A stretch of 64,000 bases of DNA from assembly GCF_003952505.1 (NCBI RefSeq), contig NZ_CP034450.1, forward strand, positions 5,338,501-5,402,500, read 5' to 3'. Shown piece after piece: positions 9,380 to 18,431 of the stretch. The notes under the pieces are model-generated. The model did no database searches and was not told the DNA's origin. It worked only from the letters and a program-made list of their open reading frames with translations. The position numbers and the translations under genes are program-made. This stretch comes from Mesorhizobium sp. M4B.F.Ca.ET.058.02.1.1. Its GTDB lineage: Bacteria; Pseudomonadota; Alphaproteobacteria; Rhizobiales; Rhizobiaceae. Position 1 is the first letter of the stretch. Every line of letters starts with the position of its first letter.

Positions 9380-10387
9380 CTAAAGCAAGCCGGCTGCCGT
9401 CATCAGATCGGTCACTTTCTTGGAGTTCAGCGTCGTCGGATCGACTTTCGGCGCCTGCAGGTCGGCCAGCGGCACCAGCTTTGGGTTGGAGTCAGCGCCC
9501 TTGCCGACCGCGTATTCGAAGGAGGTGCCGTTCTTCAGCACGTCCTGGCCACCTTTGCCGGTCACCCATTTCAGGAACGCCTGGGCTTCCTTCGGGTACT
9601 TGCTCGAAGCCAGCACGCCGCCGCCGGAGATCGAAACGAAGGCGCCCGGATCCTGGTTCTTGAAATAGTGGAGCGCGACGTTCTTGCTGTTCTCGCCGGT
9701 CTTGGCCTGATCGCCGAAATAGTAATAGTGGTAGATCACGCCGCCTTCGATCTCGCCAGCATTGACCGCCTTCATCACGGTGTTGTTGCCCTTGTAGGCG
9801 GTGAAGTTCTCCTTCATCGCCTTCAGCCAGTCGGTCGTGGCGGGCTCGCCCTTCAGCTGTAGCAGCGCGCTGACGATGGCCTGGAAATCGGCGCCCGATG
9901 GAGAGGCGGCCCAGCGGCCCTTCCAGCTCGGATCGGCGAGGTCGATCAGTGACTTGGGCAACTGGTCTTCCTTGAGCTTGGTCTTGTCATAGGCAAAGAC
10001 GGTGCTGCGGGCGGCAACGCCGACCCATTTGCCGGTGGCCGGCTGGTACTCCTGCGGCACCTGCGCCAGCGTGTCGGCGTCGACCGGCGCGAACAGGCCG
10101 GCAGCCTCAACGAGCGCCATGGCGGGCGAATTCTCGGTCAGGAACACATCGGCTGGCGAGGCCGCGCCCTCGGCGACGATCTGGTTGGAGAAATCGCTGT
10201 CGCCGCCATTGCGCAGCGTGACCTTGATGCCGGTTTCCTTGGTGAAGCCAGCTGCCCATTCCTTGGCCAGGCTCTCGTGCTGGGCGTTGTAGACGACGAT
10301 GCCGGCATCCTCGGCAATGGCCGGGGCGGCAAACAGGCCGAGCGCCAGCACCGTGGCGCCGGCAAGCGTGGAAAGGGCTATTCTCAT
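9380..10387 (-). CDS. fbpA: Ferric iron ABC transporter substrate-binding protein (FbpA type)
   Basis: 335-residue periplasmic protein. Residues 1-25 form a signal peptide ending APAIA, and mature sequence EDAGIVVYNAQHESL is typical of the FbpA/FutA iron-binding family. The tyrosine cluster YHYYYF in the C-terminal half supplies the adjacent tyrosines that bind Fe(III). The ATG at 10387 is preferred over the upstream frame start because the signal peptide starts there and GAGG precedes it. It is first in an iron import operon, with a TGA-N9-TCA box about 55-70 bases upstream. A non-iron oxyanion or thiamine role is less likely given the tyrosines. Confidence 0.88.
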   Translation of the reverse strand: MRIALSTLAGATVLALGLFAAPAIAEDAGIVVYNAQHESLAKEWAAGFTKETGIKVTLRNGGDSDFSNQIVAEGAASPADVFLTENSPAMALVEAAGLFAPVDADTLAQVPQEYQPATGKWVGVAARSTVFAYDKTKLKEDQLPKSLIDLADPSWKGRWAASPSGADFQAIVSALLQLKGEPATTDWLKAMKENFTAYKGNNTVMKAVNAGEIEGGVIYHYYYFGDQAKTGENSKNVALHYFKNQDPGAFVSISGGGVLASSKYPKEAQAFLKWVTGKGGQDVLKNGTSFEYAVGKGADSNPKLVPLADLQAPKVDPTTLNSKKVTDLMTAAGLL

Positions 10388-10442
10388 GGGCGTCGTCCTC
10401 GATCTGATGGTCTTGGTTGGCACGGCTGCACCTACCAATACC

Positions 10443-10457
10443 TGATTAAGCTAGTCA
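10443..10457 (-). promoter_or_regulatory. Candidate RirA iron-responsive operator (TGA-N9-TCA)
   Basis: TGA at 10443-10445 and TCA at 10455-10457 are separated by exactly nine bases. This matches the IRO box described for RirA, the rhizobial Fe-S iron regulator. It lies 56-70 bases before the fbpA start and overlaps a TTGACT that could be a -35 element on the same strand. The motif is short and could occur by chance, but its location ahead of an iron importer raises its value. Confidence 0.5.
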
Positions 10458-10544
10458 ACATTTCAGGCCTGCTTCATTCGGTCGCCGGGCGCAACCTTTC
10501 GTGATTTTGCGGCACTTTGGCTTGGACATTATTTCGCCGGCCAC

Positions 10545-10570
10545 GTAACAAATCAGCGCCGAGGCGCGAA
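10545..10570 (+). promoter_or_regulatory. Candidate autoregulated ECF sigma promoter
   Basis: GTAACA at 10545-10550 and CGAA at 10567-10570 are separated by exactly 16 bases. This is one base from the GTAACC-N16-CGAA motif I recall for Caulobacter SigF, an ECF factor that works with an NrsF anti-sigma. It ends 20 bases before the GTG of the sigma gene and leaves a short leader with a GGGGGAG ribosome binding site, so transcription is probably driven by the sigma factor's own product. Confidence 0.6.
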
Positions 10571-10590
10571 CATCGGGGGAGAAAACTCTT

Positions 10591-11127
10591 GTGACCGGCA
10601 ACAACGAGGCCGAGCTTTCCCGGTTGCTCAAGGCCGCGATCGCGGGAGACGAAACGGCTTACGCCGGCTTTCTAACGCGGACGGCCGCTCTCGTGCGCGG
10701 CTTTGCCCGGCGCAAGATCGTTCAGGGCGGGGTCGACCCCGAGGATGTCGTGCAGGAAACCTTGCTGGCCATTCACGTCAAACGGCATACCTGGCGCCAG
10801 GACGCGCCGGTGCTGCCATGGATCTACGCCATTGCGCGCTTCAAGCTGATCGACGCCTTCCGGCGGCGCGGGCGGCGCATCGAGGTCGAGATCGACGAGA
10901 TCGCCGAGACCTTCGCCGAGCCGGAAACCGAGACGGTGAGCGAACGCGACATCAACCGCGTGCTGGAGAGCTTGCCGCCGGCGCAGCGCTCGGTGGTCTC
11001 GGCGGTGTCGGTCGAGGGCCGCTCGATCGGCGAGACGGCGGCGAAATTCGGTATCAGCGAGACGGCGGTCAGGGTGTCGCTGCATCGCGGCCTTGCCGCC
11101 ATAGCCAAACGGTTCGGACGACAGTGA
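10591..11127 (+). CDS. ECF sigma factor paired with NrsF
   Basis: 178-residue sigma-70 family protein with regions 2 and 4 only. Region 2 holds DPEDVVQETLLAIH and the WIYAIARFKLIDAFRRR stretch that contacts the -10 element. Region 4 ends in a helix-turn-helix (SIGETAAKFGISETAVRVSLHRG). The GTG start at 10591 follows a strong GGGGGAGA box. The adjoining anti-sigma gene starts one base after its stop, and a DUF1109/NrsF partner places it in the ECF16-like group. Related factors answer oxidative or heavy-metal stress, but the signal and regulon here are unknown. Confidence 0.88.
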   Translation: MTGNNEAELSRLLKAAIAGDETAYAGFLTRTAALVRGFARRKIVQGGVDPEDVVQETLLAIHVKRHTWRQDAPVLPWIYAIARFKLIDAFRRRGRRIEVEIDEIAETFAEPETETVSERDINRVLESLPPAQRSVVSAVSVEGRSIGETAAKFGISETAVRVSLHRGLAAIAKRFGRQ

Positions 11128-11128
11128 C

Positions 11129-11767
11129 ATGAGGACCGAGGATCTCATCAAGGCGCTCGACGCCGATGTCCGCGGCAAGGCGATGCCGCTCGGCTCCGCC
11201 TGGTGGATGGCCATCGCGGCGGCGGGGGCAATCGCGGCGGCGGTGTTCTGGCTAACCATCGGTCCGCGTCCCGATCTCATGTCGGCCATGCACACCATGC
11301 GGTTCCTGTCCAAATTCGTCTTCACCATCGCGCTCGCCGTCAGCGCCTTCGTGTTGATCCGGGCCCTGTCGAGCCCCGGTGCGCCGACCTCCCGGGCGAT
11401 GGCGTGGATGGCCGTCGCGCCCGTGTTGGTGGCCGTGGCGGTGATCCTCGAACTTTTCGTGGTGCCCCGGGTCGAATGGGGCACGCGGCTGGTCGGCTCC
11501 AACATGATGATCTGCATGACCTTCATCCCGCTGATCGGCCTCGGGCCGCTCGCCGTCTTCCTGAGGATGCTGCGCCATGGCGCTCCGACGCGGCCGGTGC
11601 TGGCGGGCGCGGTCGCCGGCCTGCTCGCCGGCGGAGTATCGGCGACCTTCTATGCCGTGCACTGCTTCGACGACTCTCCGCTTTTCGTCGCCACCTGGTA
11701 CACGATCGCGGTTATCATCCTCACCGGCCTCGGAGCGCTCGGCGGGCGGTTCTTCGTACGCTGGTAG
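11129..11767 (+). CDS. nrsF: NrsF-type (DUF1109) anti-sigma factor
   Basis: 212-residue inner-membrane protein with six predicted helices. The soluble N-terminus (MRTEDLIKALDADV) matches the start of DUF1109 proteins and should hold the sigma factor. Two cysteines, in MICMTF and AVHCFDD, occupy positions conserved in NrsF and are candidates for sensing oxidants or metals. The gene begins one base after the sigma factor stop, so the two are coupled. I infer that stress releases the ECF factor, which then activates its own promoter. Confidence 0.85.
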   Translation: MRTEDLIKALDADVRGKAMPLGSAWWMAIAAAGAIAAAVFWLTIGPRPDLMSAMHTMRFLSKFVFTIALAVSAFVLIRALSSPGAPTSRAMAWMAVAPVLVAVAVILELFVVPRVEWGTRLVGSNMMICMTFIPLIGLGPLAVFLRMLRHGAPTRPVLAGAVAGLLAGGVSATFYAVHCFDDSPLFVATWYTIAVIILTGLGALGGRFFVRW

Positions 11768-11909
11768 CGCCGCGCACACCGATCCTTAATCATGCCGGCA
11801 ATTGTTTGCCGGTTAGCATCGTCGCTTGCGTCCCCGATGCAACCTTTCCTTAAAATCGATCCGCCAGGGTTGCATCGGCGTGCGATTGCGCATTGGGGTG
11901 GAACACTTT

Positions 11910-13898
11910 GTGACGTGGTGGAATTGGAAAGGCCCGCGGGCCGGCAGATACGCAGCGCTGATCCTGATGGCGGTCGGCCTTGTCGCCGCCGCGGCCTCGA
12001 TCCTGTCGTCGCGCCTTGATCTCGGCGCCGAGACCCTCAAGCTCAGCCTGCAGGTGTCAGACGCCATGATCGCGGCGTCCCTGTTCCTCGCCGCCTTCTT
12101 CATCCGCCAGATCGTCGACGACCGCCGCCAGATCGCCGAAAGCGAGCAGCGCTTCCGCCGCGCCATGGAGGACTCGGCAATCGGCGTCGCCATCGTCGGG
12201 CTCGATGGCCGCATCGTGCAGACCAACCCGGCCTTCGCCGCCATGCTCGATTACAGTCGCGAGGAGATCGAGGCGAAAACCTTTTTCCAGATCACACATC
12301 CCGACGACCTGCAGATCGGCCGGGACACGATGGTGAGCCTGAAGGAAGGCAAGATCGATTCCTTCCATTTCGAGAAGCGATATCTCAGGAAGGATGGGAC
12401 GCCGGTCTGGGCGCAGCTTGCCGGGTCGGTGATCCGCGACGAGGAGAGCGGCCGGCCGCTCTATCTGGTGTCGCAGATCGAGGACATCGACGCCCGCAAG
12501 AAGTCCGAGGCGCGCATCGCGGAGGCCGAAACGCGCTGGAATTTCGCGCTGGCCAGCGCCGGCCAGGGCGTCTGGGATTTCAATCTGCGCAAGGGCGGCA
12601 CCACCTATTCCGCCACCTGGGTGAAGATGCTGGGCTATGCCGATGGCGAGCTGGACGGCGACCCCGATCGCTGGCTGGCGATGATCCATCCGGACGACCG
12701 AGCGATTGTCGACGAGGCCGATCGCGCCCATCTCGCCGGCGAGACGCCGTTCTTCGAGGCCGAGTACCGCATGCGCCACAAGTATGGCCATTGGATCTGG
12801 ATCCTCGACCGCGGCAAGGCTCTCGAGCGTGACGGCGATGGGCGGCTGACCCGGGCCATTGGCAGCCTTACCGATATCACCCAGCGCAAGGAGGCCGAAG
12901 CGCGGCTCATCGTCTCGGCGGCGATGCTGGCCGACGAAAAGGAACGGCTGAGGGTGACGCTGCAGTCGATCGGCGACGCCGTCATCTGCACGGATGCCGC
13001 CAACCGCGTCACCTTCATGAATCCCATCGCCGAAAAGCTGACCGGCGTCGCGGCGGGCGACGGTCTCGGCAAGACGCTCGGTCATGTCTACTGGGCCGTC
13101 GACGAGGAAACGGGACAGCGGATCGGCGTGGCGCGACCCCCGGCCGGCAGCCCTGGCCCGGCGGACCACAACAGCCGCGCGGTGCTGATCCGGCGCGACG
13201 ACACTCGCTGCAGCATCCGGCAGGTCGTGTCGCCGATCATCAACGAGCGAGCCGAGTTCTGCGGGCTGGTCATCGTGTTCCAGGATTTCACCGATGCGCG
13301 CGCCCTGCAGCGCCAACTCGCCCATGCTGCCGCGCATGACGCACTCACCGGCCTTGCCAACCGGTCGAGTTTCATCCACGCCATGGAGGACCTTGCCGAT
13401 CAAAGCGGCAAGACCGGGGCGACGGCGTCCGCCGGAGACGGCGAGCATCAGTTCATGTTCATCGACCTCGACCATTTCAAGCAGGTCAACGACACGGGCG
13501 GCCACGCCGCCGGCGATGCCCTGCTGAAGCAAGTCGCCAATGCCATCCGTGGCGTGCTCGGCCCGGGAGACCTTGTCGCCCGCCTCGGCGGCGACGAATT
13601 CGCGGTCATCCTGAAATCGGGCTCCGCGGCTGGCGCCAGAATCGCGGCGTGTTCCATCATCGACGCGATCCGCGGCCTGAATTTCACCTGGGACGGCCGG
13701 GCGCATTCGATCGGCGCCAGCATCGGGCTGGCCCCGATCCGCGCCGGCTGCGGCGAGGTTGACGAGATCATCGCACGGGCCGACGCGGCCTGCTATGCGG
13801 CCAAGGCGGCCGGACGAGGCTGTGTTTCCACGGCGCCGGACGAGGACGCCGAAGGCGAACAGGCGCAAGCGGCCAAGCCGCTGGCGGCGGCGTCCTGA
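11910..13898 (+). CDS. Membrane PAS-PAS-PAS-GGDEF diguanylate cyclase
   Basis: 662 residues from the GTG at 11910, chosen because GGGGTGG precedes it and VTWWNWKG leads directly into the first helix. Two N-terminal membrane helices (about 15-35 and 50-65) are followed by three PAS domains (about 75-195, 205-325 and 345-460). A GGDEF domain follows with intact GGDEF at 560-564. There is no EAL domain. The inhibitory RxxD site upstream of GGDEF reads GPGD, lacking the arginine, so product inhibition is probably absent. It should make cyclic di-GMP in response to an unknown signal. Its start codon is the least certain part. Confidence 0.85.
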   Translation: MTWWNWKGPRAGRYAALILMAVGLVAAAASILSSRLDLGAETLKLSLQVSDAMIAASLFLAAFFIRQIVDDRRQIAESEQRFRRAMEDSAIGVAIVGLDGRIVQTNPAFAAMLDYSREEIEAKTFFQITHPDDLQIGRDTMVSLKEGKIDSFHFEKRYLRKDGTPVWAQLAGSVIRDEESGRPLYLVSQIEDIDARKKSEARIAEAETRWNFALASAGQGVWDFNLRKGGTTYSATWVKMLGYADGELDGDPDRWLAMIHPDDRAIVDEADRAHLAGETPFFEAEYRMRHKYGHWIWILDRGKALERDGDGRLTRAIGSLTDITQRKEAEARLIVSAAMLADEKERLRVTLQSIGDAVICTDAANRVTFMNPIAEKLTGVAAGDGLGKTLGHVYWAVDEETGQRIGVARPPAGSPGPADHNSRAVLIRRDDTRCSIRQVVSPIINERAEFCGLVIVFQDFTDARALQRQLAHAAAHDALTGLANRSSFIHAMEDLADQSGKTGATASAGDGEHQFMFIDLDHFKQVNDTGGHAAGDALLKQVANAIRGVLGPGDLVARLGGDEFAVILKSGSAAGARIAACSIIDAIRGLNFTWDGRAHSIGASIGLAPIRAGCGEVDEIIARADAACYAAKAAGRGCVSTAPDEDAEGEQAQAAKPLAAAS

Positions 13899-13907
13899 AA
13901 GCCGGGA

Positions 13908-14786
13908 TCAGCGCGTCGGAACCGGATGCTCGCCGCGGTAGTCGTAGAAGCCGCGGCCGGTCTTGCGGCCGAGCCAGCCGGCCTCGACATATTTCACCAG
14001 CAGTGGGCAAGGGCGGTATTTCGAATCCGACAGGCCCTCATGCAGCACCTGCATGATCGACAGGCACGTATCCAGGCCGATGAAGTCCGCCAGCTGCAGC
14101 GGTCCCATCGGGTGGTTGGCGCCGAGCTTCATGGCGGTGTCGATCGCATCGACCGTGCCGACGCCCTCATAGAGCGTGTAGATTGCCTCGTTGATCATCG
14201 GCAACAGGATGCGATTGACGATGAAGGCGGGGAAATCCTCGGAGACGGTGATCGTCTTGTCGAGGTGCCTCACATAGGTCTTGGCGGCCTCGAAGGTTTG
14301 GTCCTCGGTGGCGATGCCGCGCACCAGCTCGACCAGCTTCATCACCGGAACCGGGTTCATGAAATGTATGCCGATGAACCGCTCTGGCCGATCGGTCTGC
14401 GCCGCAAGCCGTGTGATCGAGATCGACGAGGTGTTGGTTGCCAGGATCGCCTCGGGGTTTAACTGCGGGCAGAGCTGGGCATAAATCTTGCGCTTGACCG
14501 TCTCGTCCTCGGTGGCCGCCTCGATCACCAGATCGGCGCCGGCGAGATCGGCCATCGCGGACGCAGCCGAAATGCGTCCCATCGCCTCGTTGCGGGCCTT
14601 CTCCTCCAGTTTGCCGGAGCCCACCTGGCGCGCCATGTTGCCGCTGATCGTGGCGATGCCCTTCTCGATGCGCTCGGGCGAAATGTCGTAGATGAGCACC
14701 TTGTAGCCGGAAAGCGCAGAGACATGGGCGATGCCGCCGCCCATCTGGCCCGCGCCCACGATGCCGATCGTCTCGATCTTGCTCAT
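13908..14786 (-). CDS. hbdA: 3-hydroxybutyryl-CoA dehydrogenase
   Basis: 292-residue NAD-dependent dehydrogenase. The Rossmann loop GAGQMGGG lies at about 10-17, the conserved NTSSISI and [11 protein letters not shown] segments carry the catalytic region, and the C-terminal domain has [10 protein letters not shown] and [13 protein letters not shown]. It interconverts acetoacetyl-CoA and 3-hydroxybutyryl-CoA in fatty acid, PHB or amino acid catabolism. The ATG at 14786 gives the usual [13 protein letters not shown] start. It lies downstream of etfBA with a terminator-like hairpin between, so it may be partly independently transcribed. Confidence 0.92.
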   Translation of the reverse strand: MSKIETIGIVGAGQMGGGIAHVSALSGYKVLIYDISPERIEKGIATISGNMARQVGSGKLEEKARNEAMGRISAASAMADLAGADLVIEAATEDETVKRKIYAQLCPQLNPEAILATNTSSISITRLAAQTDRPERFIGIHFMNPVPVMKLVELVRGIATEDQTFEAAKTYVRHLDKTITVSEDFPAFIVNRILLPMINEAIYTLYEGVGTVDAIDTAMKLGANHPMGPLQLADFIGLDTCLSIMQVLHEGLSDSKYRPCPLLVKYVEAGWLGRKTGRGFYDYRGEHPVPTR

Positions 14787-14837
14787 TACACCGATCCCGT
14801 CGAAAAGGCCTTGGTGGCCGCTTTTTGTGCGGTGCAA

Positions 14838-14874
14838 ACTAAAAGGGCGGGGCGACTTCGTCTACCCCGCCCTT
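14838..14874 (-). terminator. Terminator-like hairpin after etfA
   Basis: A perfect 10-base stem (14843-14852 with 14865-14874, AAGGGCGGGG and its complement) is followed on the minus strand by TTTTAGTTT. It lies 30 bases after the etfA stop and should end or attenuate the etfBA transcript before hbdA. Confidence 0.75.
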
Positions 14875-14903
14875 CACAATTTAATACGCTTCGGCAGAGA
14901 GCG

Positions 14904-15833
14904 TCAAAGCGCCTTTTGCAGTTCCGGCAGGATGACGAAGAGATCGCCGACGAGGCCGTAGTCGGCGACCTGGAAGATCGGCGCCTCCTCGTCCTTGTTG
15001 ATGGCGACGATGACTTTGGAATCCTTCATGCCGGCGAGGTGCTGGATGGCACCGGAAATACCGACGGCGATGTAGAGATCAGGGGCGACCACCTTGCCGG
15101 TCTGGCCGACCTGCCAGTCGTTCGGCGCATAGCCGGCATCGACCGCGGCGCGTGAAGCGCCGACGGCGGCGCCGAGCTTGTCGGCGACGGGCAGGATGAC
15201 CTCCTGGAACTTCTCCGAGGAGCCGAGCGCGCGGCCGCCGGAAATGATGATCTTGGCCGAGGTCAGCTCCGGACGGTCGGTCTCGGAGAGCTTGTTCTCG
15301 ACGAAGGAGGAGAGACCGGGATTAGCCGCGGCGCTAACCGTCTCGACGGCGGCCGAGCCGCCCTCGGGTGCTCCTTGGAAGGAAGCGGTGCGCACCGTGA
15401 TCACCTTCTTGGCGTCGGTAGCCTGCACGGTCTGGATGGCGTTGCCGGCATAGATCGGACGCTTGAAGGTGTCGGGCGAGACCACCTCGATGATCTCGGA
15501 CACCTGCGCGACGTCGAGCAGGGCAGCCACGCGAGGCGCGACGTTCTTGCCCGTCGAGGTGGCCGGAGCGATAATGGTATCGTAGGCGCCAGCCAGCGAC
15601 ACAACCAGTGCCGCGGTCGGCTCGGCGAGGCGCTCAGCAAGCTCGTCGGCCTCGGCGAGCAGCACCTTGTTCACGCCCTTCAGCTTCGAAGCGGCGTCCG
15701 CCGCGCCCTTGGCGCCCTTGCCGGCCACCAGCACATGCACGTCCGAACCGATCTGAAGCGCCGCCGACAGCGCCTTGGCGGTCTGGTCGGAAAGGGTTGC
15801 GTTGTCGTGTTCGGCGATGAGGAGAATAGCCAT
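14904..15833 (-). CDS. etfA: Electron transfer flavoprotein alpha subunit
   Basis: 309 residues. The C-terminal FAD domain has the family signature [15 protein letters not shown] segment ([12 protein letters not shown]) and the conserved [23 protein letters not shown] region split over about 225-260. The N-terminal half has the IAEHDN start seen in EtfA. With EtfB it takes electrons from acyl-CoA and other dehydrogenases and passes them to ETF-ubiquinone oxidoreductase. An AAAGGAA box precedes the ATG at 15833. It lies 23 bases after etfB. Confidence 0.95.
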   Translation of the reverse strand: MAILLIAEHDNATLSDQTAKALSAALQIGSDVHVLVAGKGAKGAADAASKLKGVNKVLLAEADELAERLAEPTAALVVSLAGAYDTIIAPATSTGKNVAPRVAALLDVAQVSEIIEVVSPDTFKRPIYAGNAIQTVQATDAKKVITVRTASFQGAPEGGSAAVETVSAAANPGLSSFVENKLSETDRPELTSAKIIISGGRALGSSEKFQEVILPVADKLGAAVGASRAAVDAGYAPNDWQVGQTGKVVAPDLYIAVGISGAIQHLAGMKDSKVIVAINKDEEAPIFQVADYGLVGDLFVILPELQKAL

Positions 15834-15856
15834 TTTCGTGTTCCTTTCCCGATCGC

Positions 15857-16606
15857 TTACAGCACGCCGGCTTCGTTCTTGAGCTTCTCGACCAGCTCGG
15901 CGACGCTCTTGACCTTTACGCCCGCCTTGCGGCCGCCCGGCTCCTCGGTCTTGATCACCTTGAGGCGCGGCTTGACGTCGGCGCCGTAGTCGGCTGGGCT
16001 TTTCTCGTCCAGCGGCTTCTTCTTGGCCTTCATGATGTTGGGCAGCGAGGCGTAGCGCGGCTGGTTGAGGCGAAGGTCGGCGGTGACGATCGCCGGCATC
16101 TTCAGCTCCACCGTCTGCAGGCCGCCATCGACCTCGCGCGTCACCTTGGCATGATCGCCGGCGAGTTCCACCTTGGAGGCGAAGGTGCCCTGAGCCCAGC
16201 CCAGCAGCGCCGCCAGCATCTGGCCGGTCTGGTTGCTGTCATCGTCGATCGCCTGCTTGCCGAGGATGACAAGGCCGGGCTGCTCGGCCTCGACCACGCC
16301 CTTCAGCACCTTGGCGACGCCGAGCGGCTCGGTCTGCTCGTCGGTCTTGACCAGGATAGCGCGGTCGGCACCCATGGCGAGCGCGGTGCGCAGCGTTTCC
16401 TGCGCCTGCTGCGGGCCGATCGAGACGACGATGATCTCTTCCGCCTTGCCGGCTTCCTTCAGCCGGATCGCTTCCTCCACCGCGATCTCGTCGAACGGGT
16501 TCATTGCCATCTTGACGTTGGCGAGCTCGACCGCCGAACCGTCCGACTTGACCCGCACCTTAACATTGGCATCCACAACCCGCTTCACGGGCACAAGGAT
16601 CTTCAT
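15857..16606 (-). CDS. etfB: Electron transfer flavoprotein beta subunit
   Basis: 249 residues starting [12 protein letters not shown], typical of EtfB. The AMP-binding stretch [23 protein letters not shown] is conserved in part ([13 protein letters not shown]). It forms the ETF heterodimer with the downstream EtfA and lies first in etfBA. A GAGGTGACAGGA sequence precedes the ATG. A 172-base gap to the rhomboid gene upstream probably holds the etfBA promoter. Confidence 0.95.
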   Translation of the reverse strand: MKILVPVKRVVDANVKVRVKSDGSAVELANVKMAMNPFDEIAVEEAIRLKEAGKAEEIIVVSIGPQQAQETLRTALAMGADRAILVKTDEQTEPLGVAKVLKGVVEAEQPGLVILGKQAIDDDSNQTGQMLAALLGWAQGTFASKVELAGDHAKVTREVDGGLQTVELKMPAIVTADLRLNQPRYASLPNIMKAKKKPLDEKSPADYGADVKPRLKVIKTEEPGGRKAGVKVKSVAELVEKLKNEAGVL

Positions 16607-16778
16607 TTTCCTGTCACCTCTTTCAAGATTTTGGGCGCGCTATAGCAGCGCGCGCCGGGTCAGAGTTGTCGAAAGCCGACATTCCAGACGGAATTCTGGA
16701 CTTCATCCGCCGTTGCGGTGGCGTTTCCGTAGTGGCGGGAATCGGGCTCGTCAATATCCGCGACGCACTCAAATCGGT

Positions 16779-17588
16779 TCAGTCCTGGCTTGAAGCGGCT
16801 CCTCGACCCCACTGTGGCGCGGGCTGCGCTGCAGCTGGAGCGCTGGCGGCTGGTTCGGCCGGGACGCGCGCCTGCTCGACGTCTGGCGCAGGTTCGGGTT
16901 CCCCGTCCGCGCCGGCCAGCAGCGGCACGCCGCGGTTGCGCAGGACGAGCACCAGGACGGAGCCGGCGATGATGCCGCCGATGTGGCAGGCCCAGGAGAC
17001 CTGGTCCTCGCCGCCGGCGGCGAACATGACGATCTGGAAGACGATCCACAGGATCAGCGGGATGAAGGCGGGGATGCGCAAGGGAATGCGGGCGAAGGCG
17101 AGCACCCAGACCTTCACCCTTGGGTAGAGGATCAGATAGGCGGCGACGACGCCGGCAATGGCGCCGGAGGCGCCGATCAGCGGCACCTGCGAATCCCAGG
17201 CCACCAACCCCTGGAAGAAGGCGCCGGCAATGGCGCAGGCGAGGTAGAAGATCAAATAGCGGATATGACCGAGGGCATCCTCGACATTGTCGCCGAACAC
17301 CCACAGGAACAGCATGTTGCCGCCGAGGTGGAAAATGTCGGCGTGCAGGAAGGAATAGGTCAGGTAGCTCAGGCTCTCCGGGATGACGACGAATTCGGGC
17401 GAAAGCTCGACCTTGTCGTGGACGACGGAGGGGATGAAGCCGAGGCCGAGCACCGCCGCGTTGGTGAAATCCTCGCCGCCGAGCGTGGTGGCGAAATAGA
17501 CGAGGACGTTGGCGACGATCAGGCCGATCGTCACATATTGCAGGTGGATGTGACGCAGTCTGTTGGTGTCGTATAGCGGGATGAACAT
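16779..17588 (-). CDS. Rhomboid-family intramembrane serine protease
   Basis: 269 residues with at least six membrane helices. Catalytic Ser141 is in GASGAIAG and His202 in CHIGG, and the HLGGNMLFLWVFGDNVED segment (87-104) is conserved in this bacterial subgroup. It cleaves membrane proteins within or near the bilayer; substrates are unknown. The last 45 or so residues are a Pro/Ala-rich cytoplasmic tail. The start at 17588 gives MFIPLYDTN, the usual N-terminus. It sits between the cobalamin adenosyltransferase gene and etfB, all in one direction. Confidence 0.9.
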   Translation of the reverse strand: MFIPLYDTNRLRHIHLQYVTIGLIVANVLVYFATTLGGEDFTNAAVLGLGFIPSVVHDKVELSPEFVVIPESLSYLTYSFLHADIFHLGGNMLFLWVFGDNVEDALGHIRYLIFYLACAIAGAFFQGLVAWDSQVPLIGASGAIAGVVAAYLILYPRVKVWVLAFARIPLRIPAFIPLILWIVFQIVMFAAGGEDQVSWACHIGGIIAGSVLVLVLRNRGVPLLAGADGEPEPAPDVEQARVPAEPAASAPAAAQPAPQWGRGAASSQD

Positions 17589-17619
17589 GAGACCCTGGCC
17601 CTTCCGCTTCCACGTGGAG

Positions 17620-18201
17620 TCAGCGGTTCTTGCCGGGAACCCATAACACGTCGGCCTTTCCATTGTCATTGACCGCACGGGCGGCGACGAACAGAAAGTC
17701 GGAGACGCGGTTGATGTACTTGATCGCCTCGCGGTTGACCGGCTCGCCGGGGTCCTGCGCCAGCGCCACCATGATCCGCTCGGCCCGCCGCGCCACCGTG
17801 CGGGCAAGGTGAAGTGCGGCCGCCGCCGGCGTGCCGCCGTTCAGCACGAAGGATTTGAGCGGCTGCAGTTCCTTGTTGAGGAGGTCGATATCCTTCTCGA
17901 CGCGATCGGTCTGCGAGGCGACGATACGCAACGGCTCATAGCTGAGCGGCTTGCCGTCATCCGGCACGGCGAGATCGGCGCCGAGATCGAAAAGGTCGTT
18001 CTGGATGCGGGACAGCATGGCGTCGATCGAGGGATGGCTGTCAACGGTGTGGATGCGGGCCATGCCGATGCAGGCATTGGCCTCGTCGACCGTGCCGTAG
18101 GCGTCGATGCGCAGGTCGGATTTCAGCCGCCGCTCGCCGGTGCCGAGGCCGGTGGTGCCGTCGTCGCCGGTGCGGGTATAAATCTTGTTGAGCTTGACCA
18201 C
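17620..18201 (-). CDS. Cob(I)alamin adenosyltransferase (PduO type)
   Basis: 193 residues. The N-terminal KIYTRTGDDGTTGLGTGERR carries the ATP-binding motif of PduO-type enzymes, and the RIDAYGTVDEANA and FVLNGGTPAAAALHLARTV segments are also conserved. It adenosylates cob(I)alamin to make coenzyme B12 for enzymes such as methylmalonyl-CoA mutase. It starts with GTG. The HIG1 gene lies 15 bases upstream, and this order is often kept in Rhizobiales. The CobA/BtuR-type enzyme is unrelated in sequence. Confidence 0.92.
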   Translation of the reverse strand: MVKLNKIYTRTGDDGTTGLGTGERRLKSDLRIDAYGTVDEANACIGMARIHTVDSHPSIDAMLSRIQNDLFDLGADLAVPDDGKPLSYEPLRIVASQTDRVEKDIDLLNKELQPLKSFVLNGGTPAAAALHLARTVARRAERIMVALAQDPGEPVNREAIKYINRVSDFLFVAARAVNDNGKADVLWVPGKNR

Positions 18202-18216
18202 GCGCCGCCTCTCCGG

Positions 18217-18408
18217 TCACTTGCGGGTGAAATACACCGCCAGCATGATCAGCACCAAGGCGATGAACTGCAACAGCACGCGCGCCTGCATCAGCTTGTT
18301 GGAGGTCATGCTGGAGCCGCCGCGCAGCATGTTGATCAGACCACGGATCAGGACGAACACCACGGCGAGCATGACGAGGACGGCGAGGATATTGAAGACG
18401 GTTGCCAT
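18217..18408 (-). CDS. HIG1-domain twin-transmembrane protein
   Basis: 63 residues with two membrane helices (about 4-26 and 43-60) joined by a short basic loop (LRGGSSMTSNKLMQARVLLQF). The loop sequence is the hallmark of the HIG1 family. Mitochondrial relatives modulate cytochrome oxidase assembly; the bacterial role is not established. It is the first gene of a compact minus-strand group with the adenosyltransferase and the rhomboid gene. Confidence 0.88.
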   Translation of the reverse strand: MATVFNILAVLVMLAVVFVLIRGLINMLRGGSSMTSNKLMQARVLLQFIALVLIMLAVYFTRK

Positions 18409-18431
18409 AGTCTTTTTCCAATCAGTTCCGT

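Noticed and set aside
11793..11812. CCGGCAATTGTTTGCCGG hairpin after nrsF as a terminator
   Set aside because: The stem is short and followed by TTAGC rather than a T-run.
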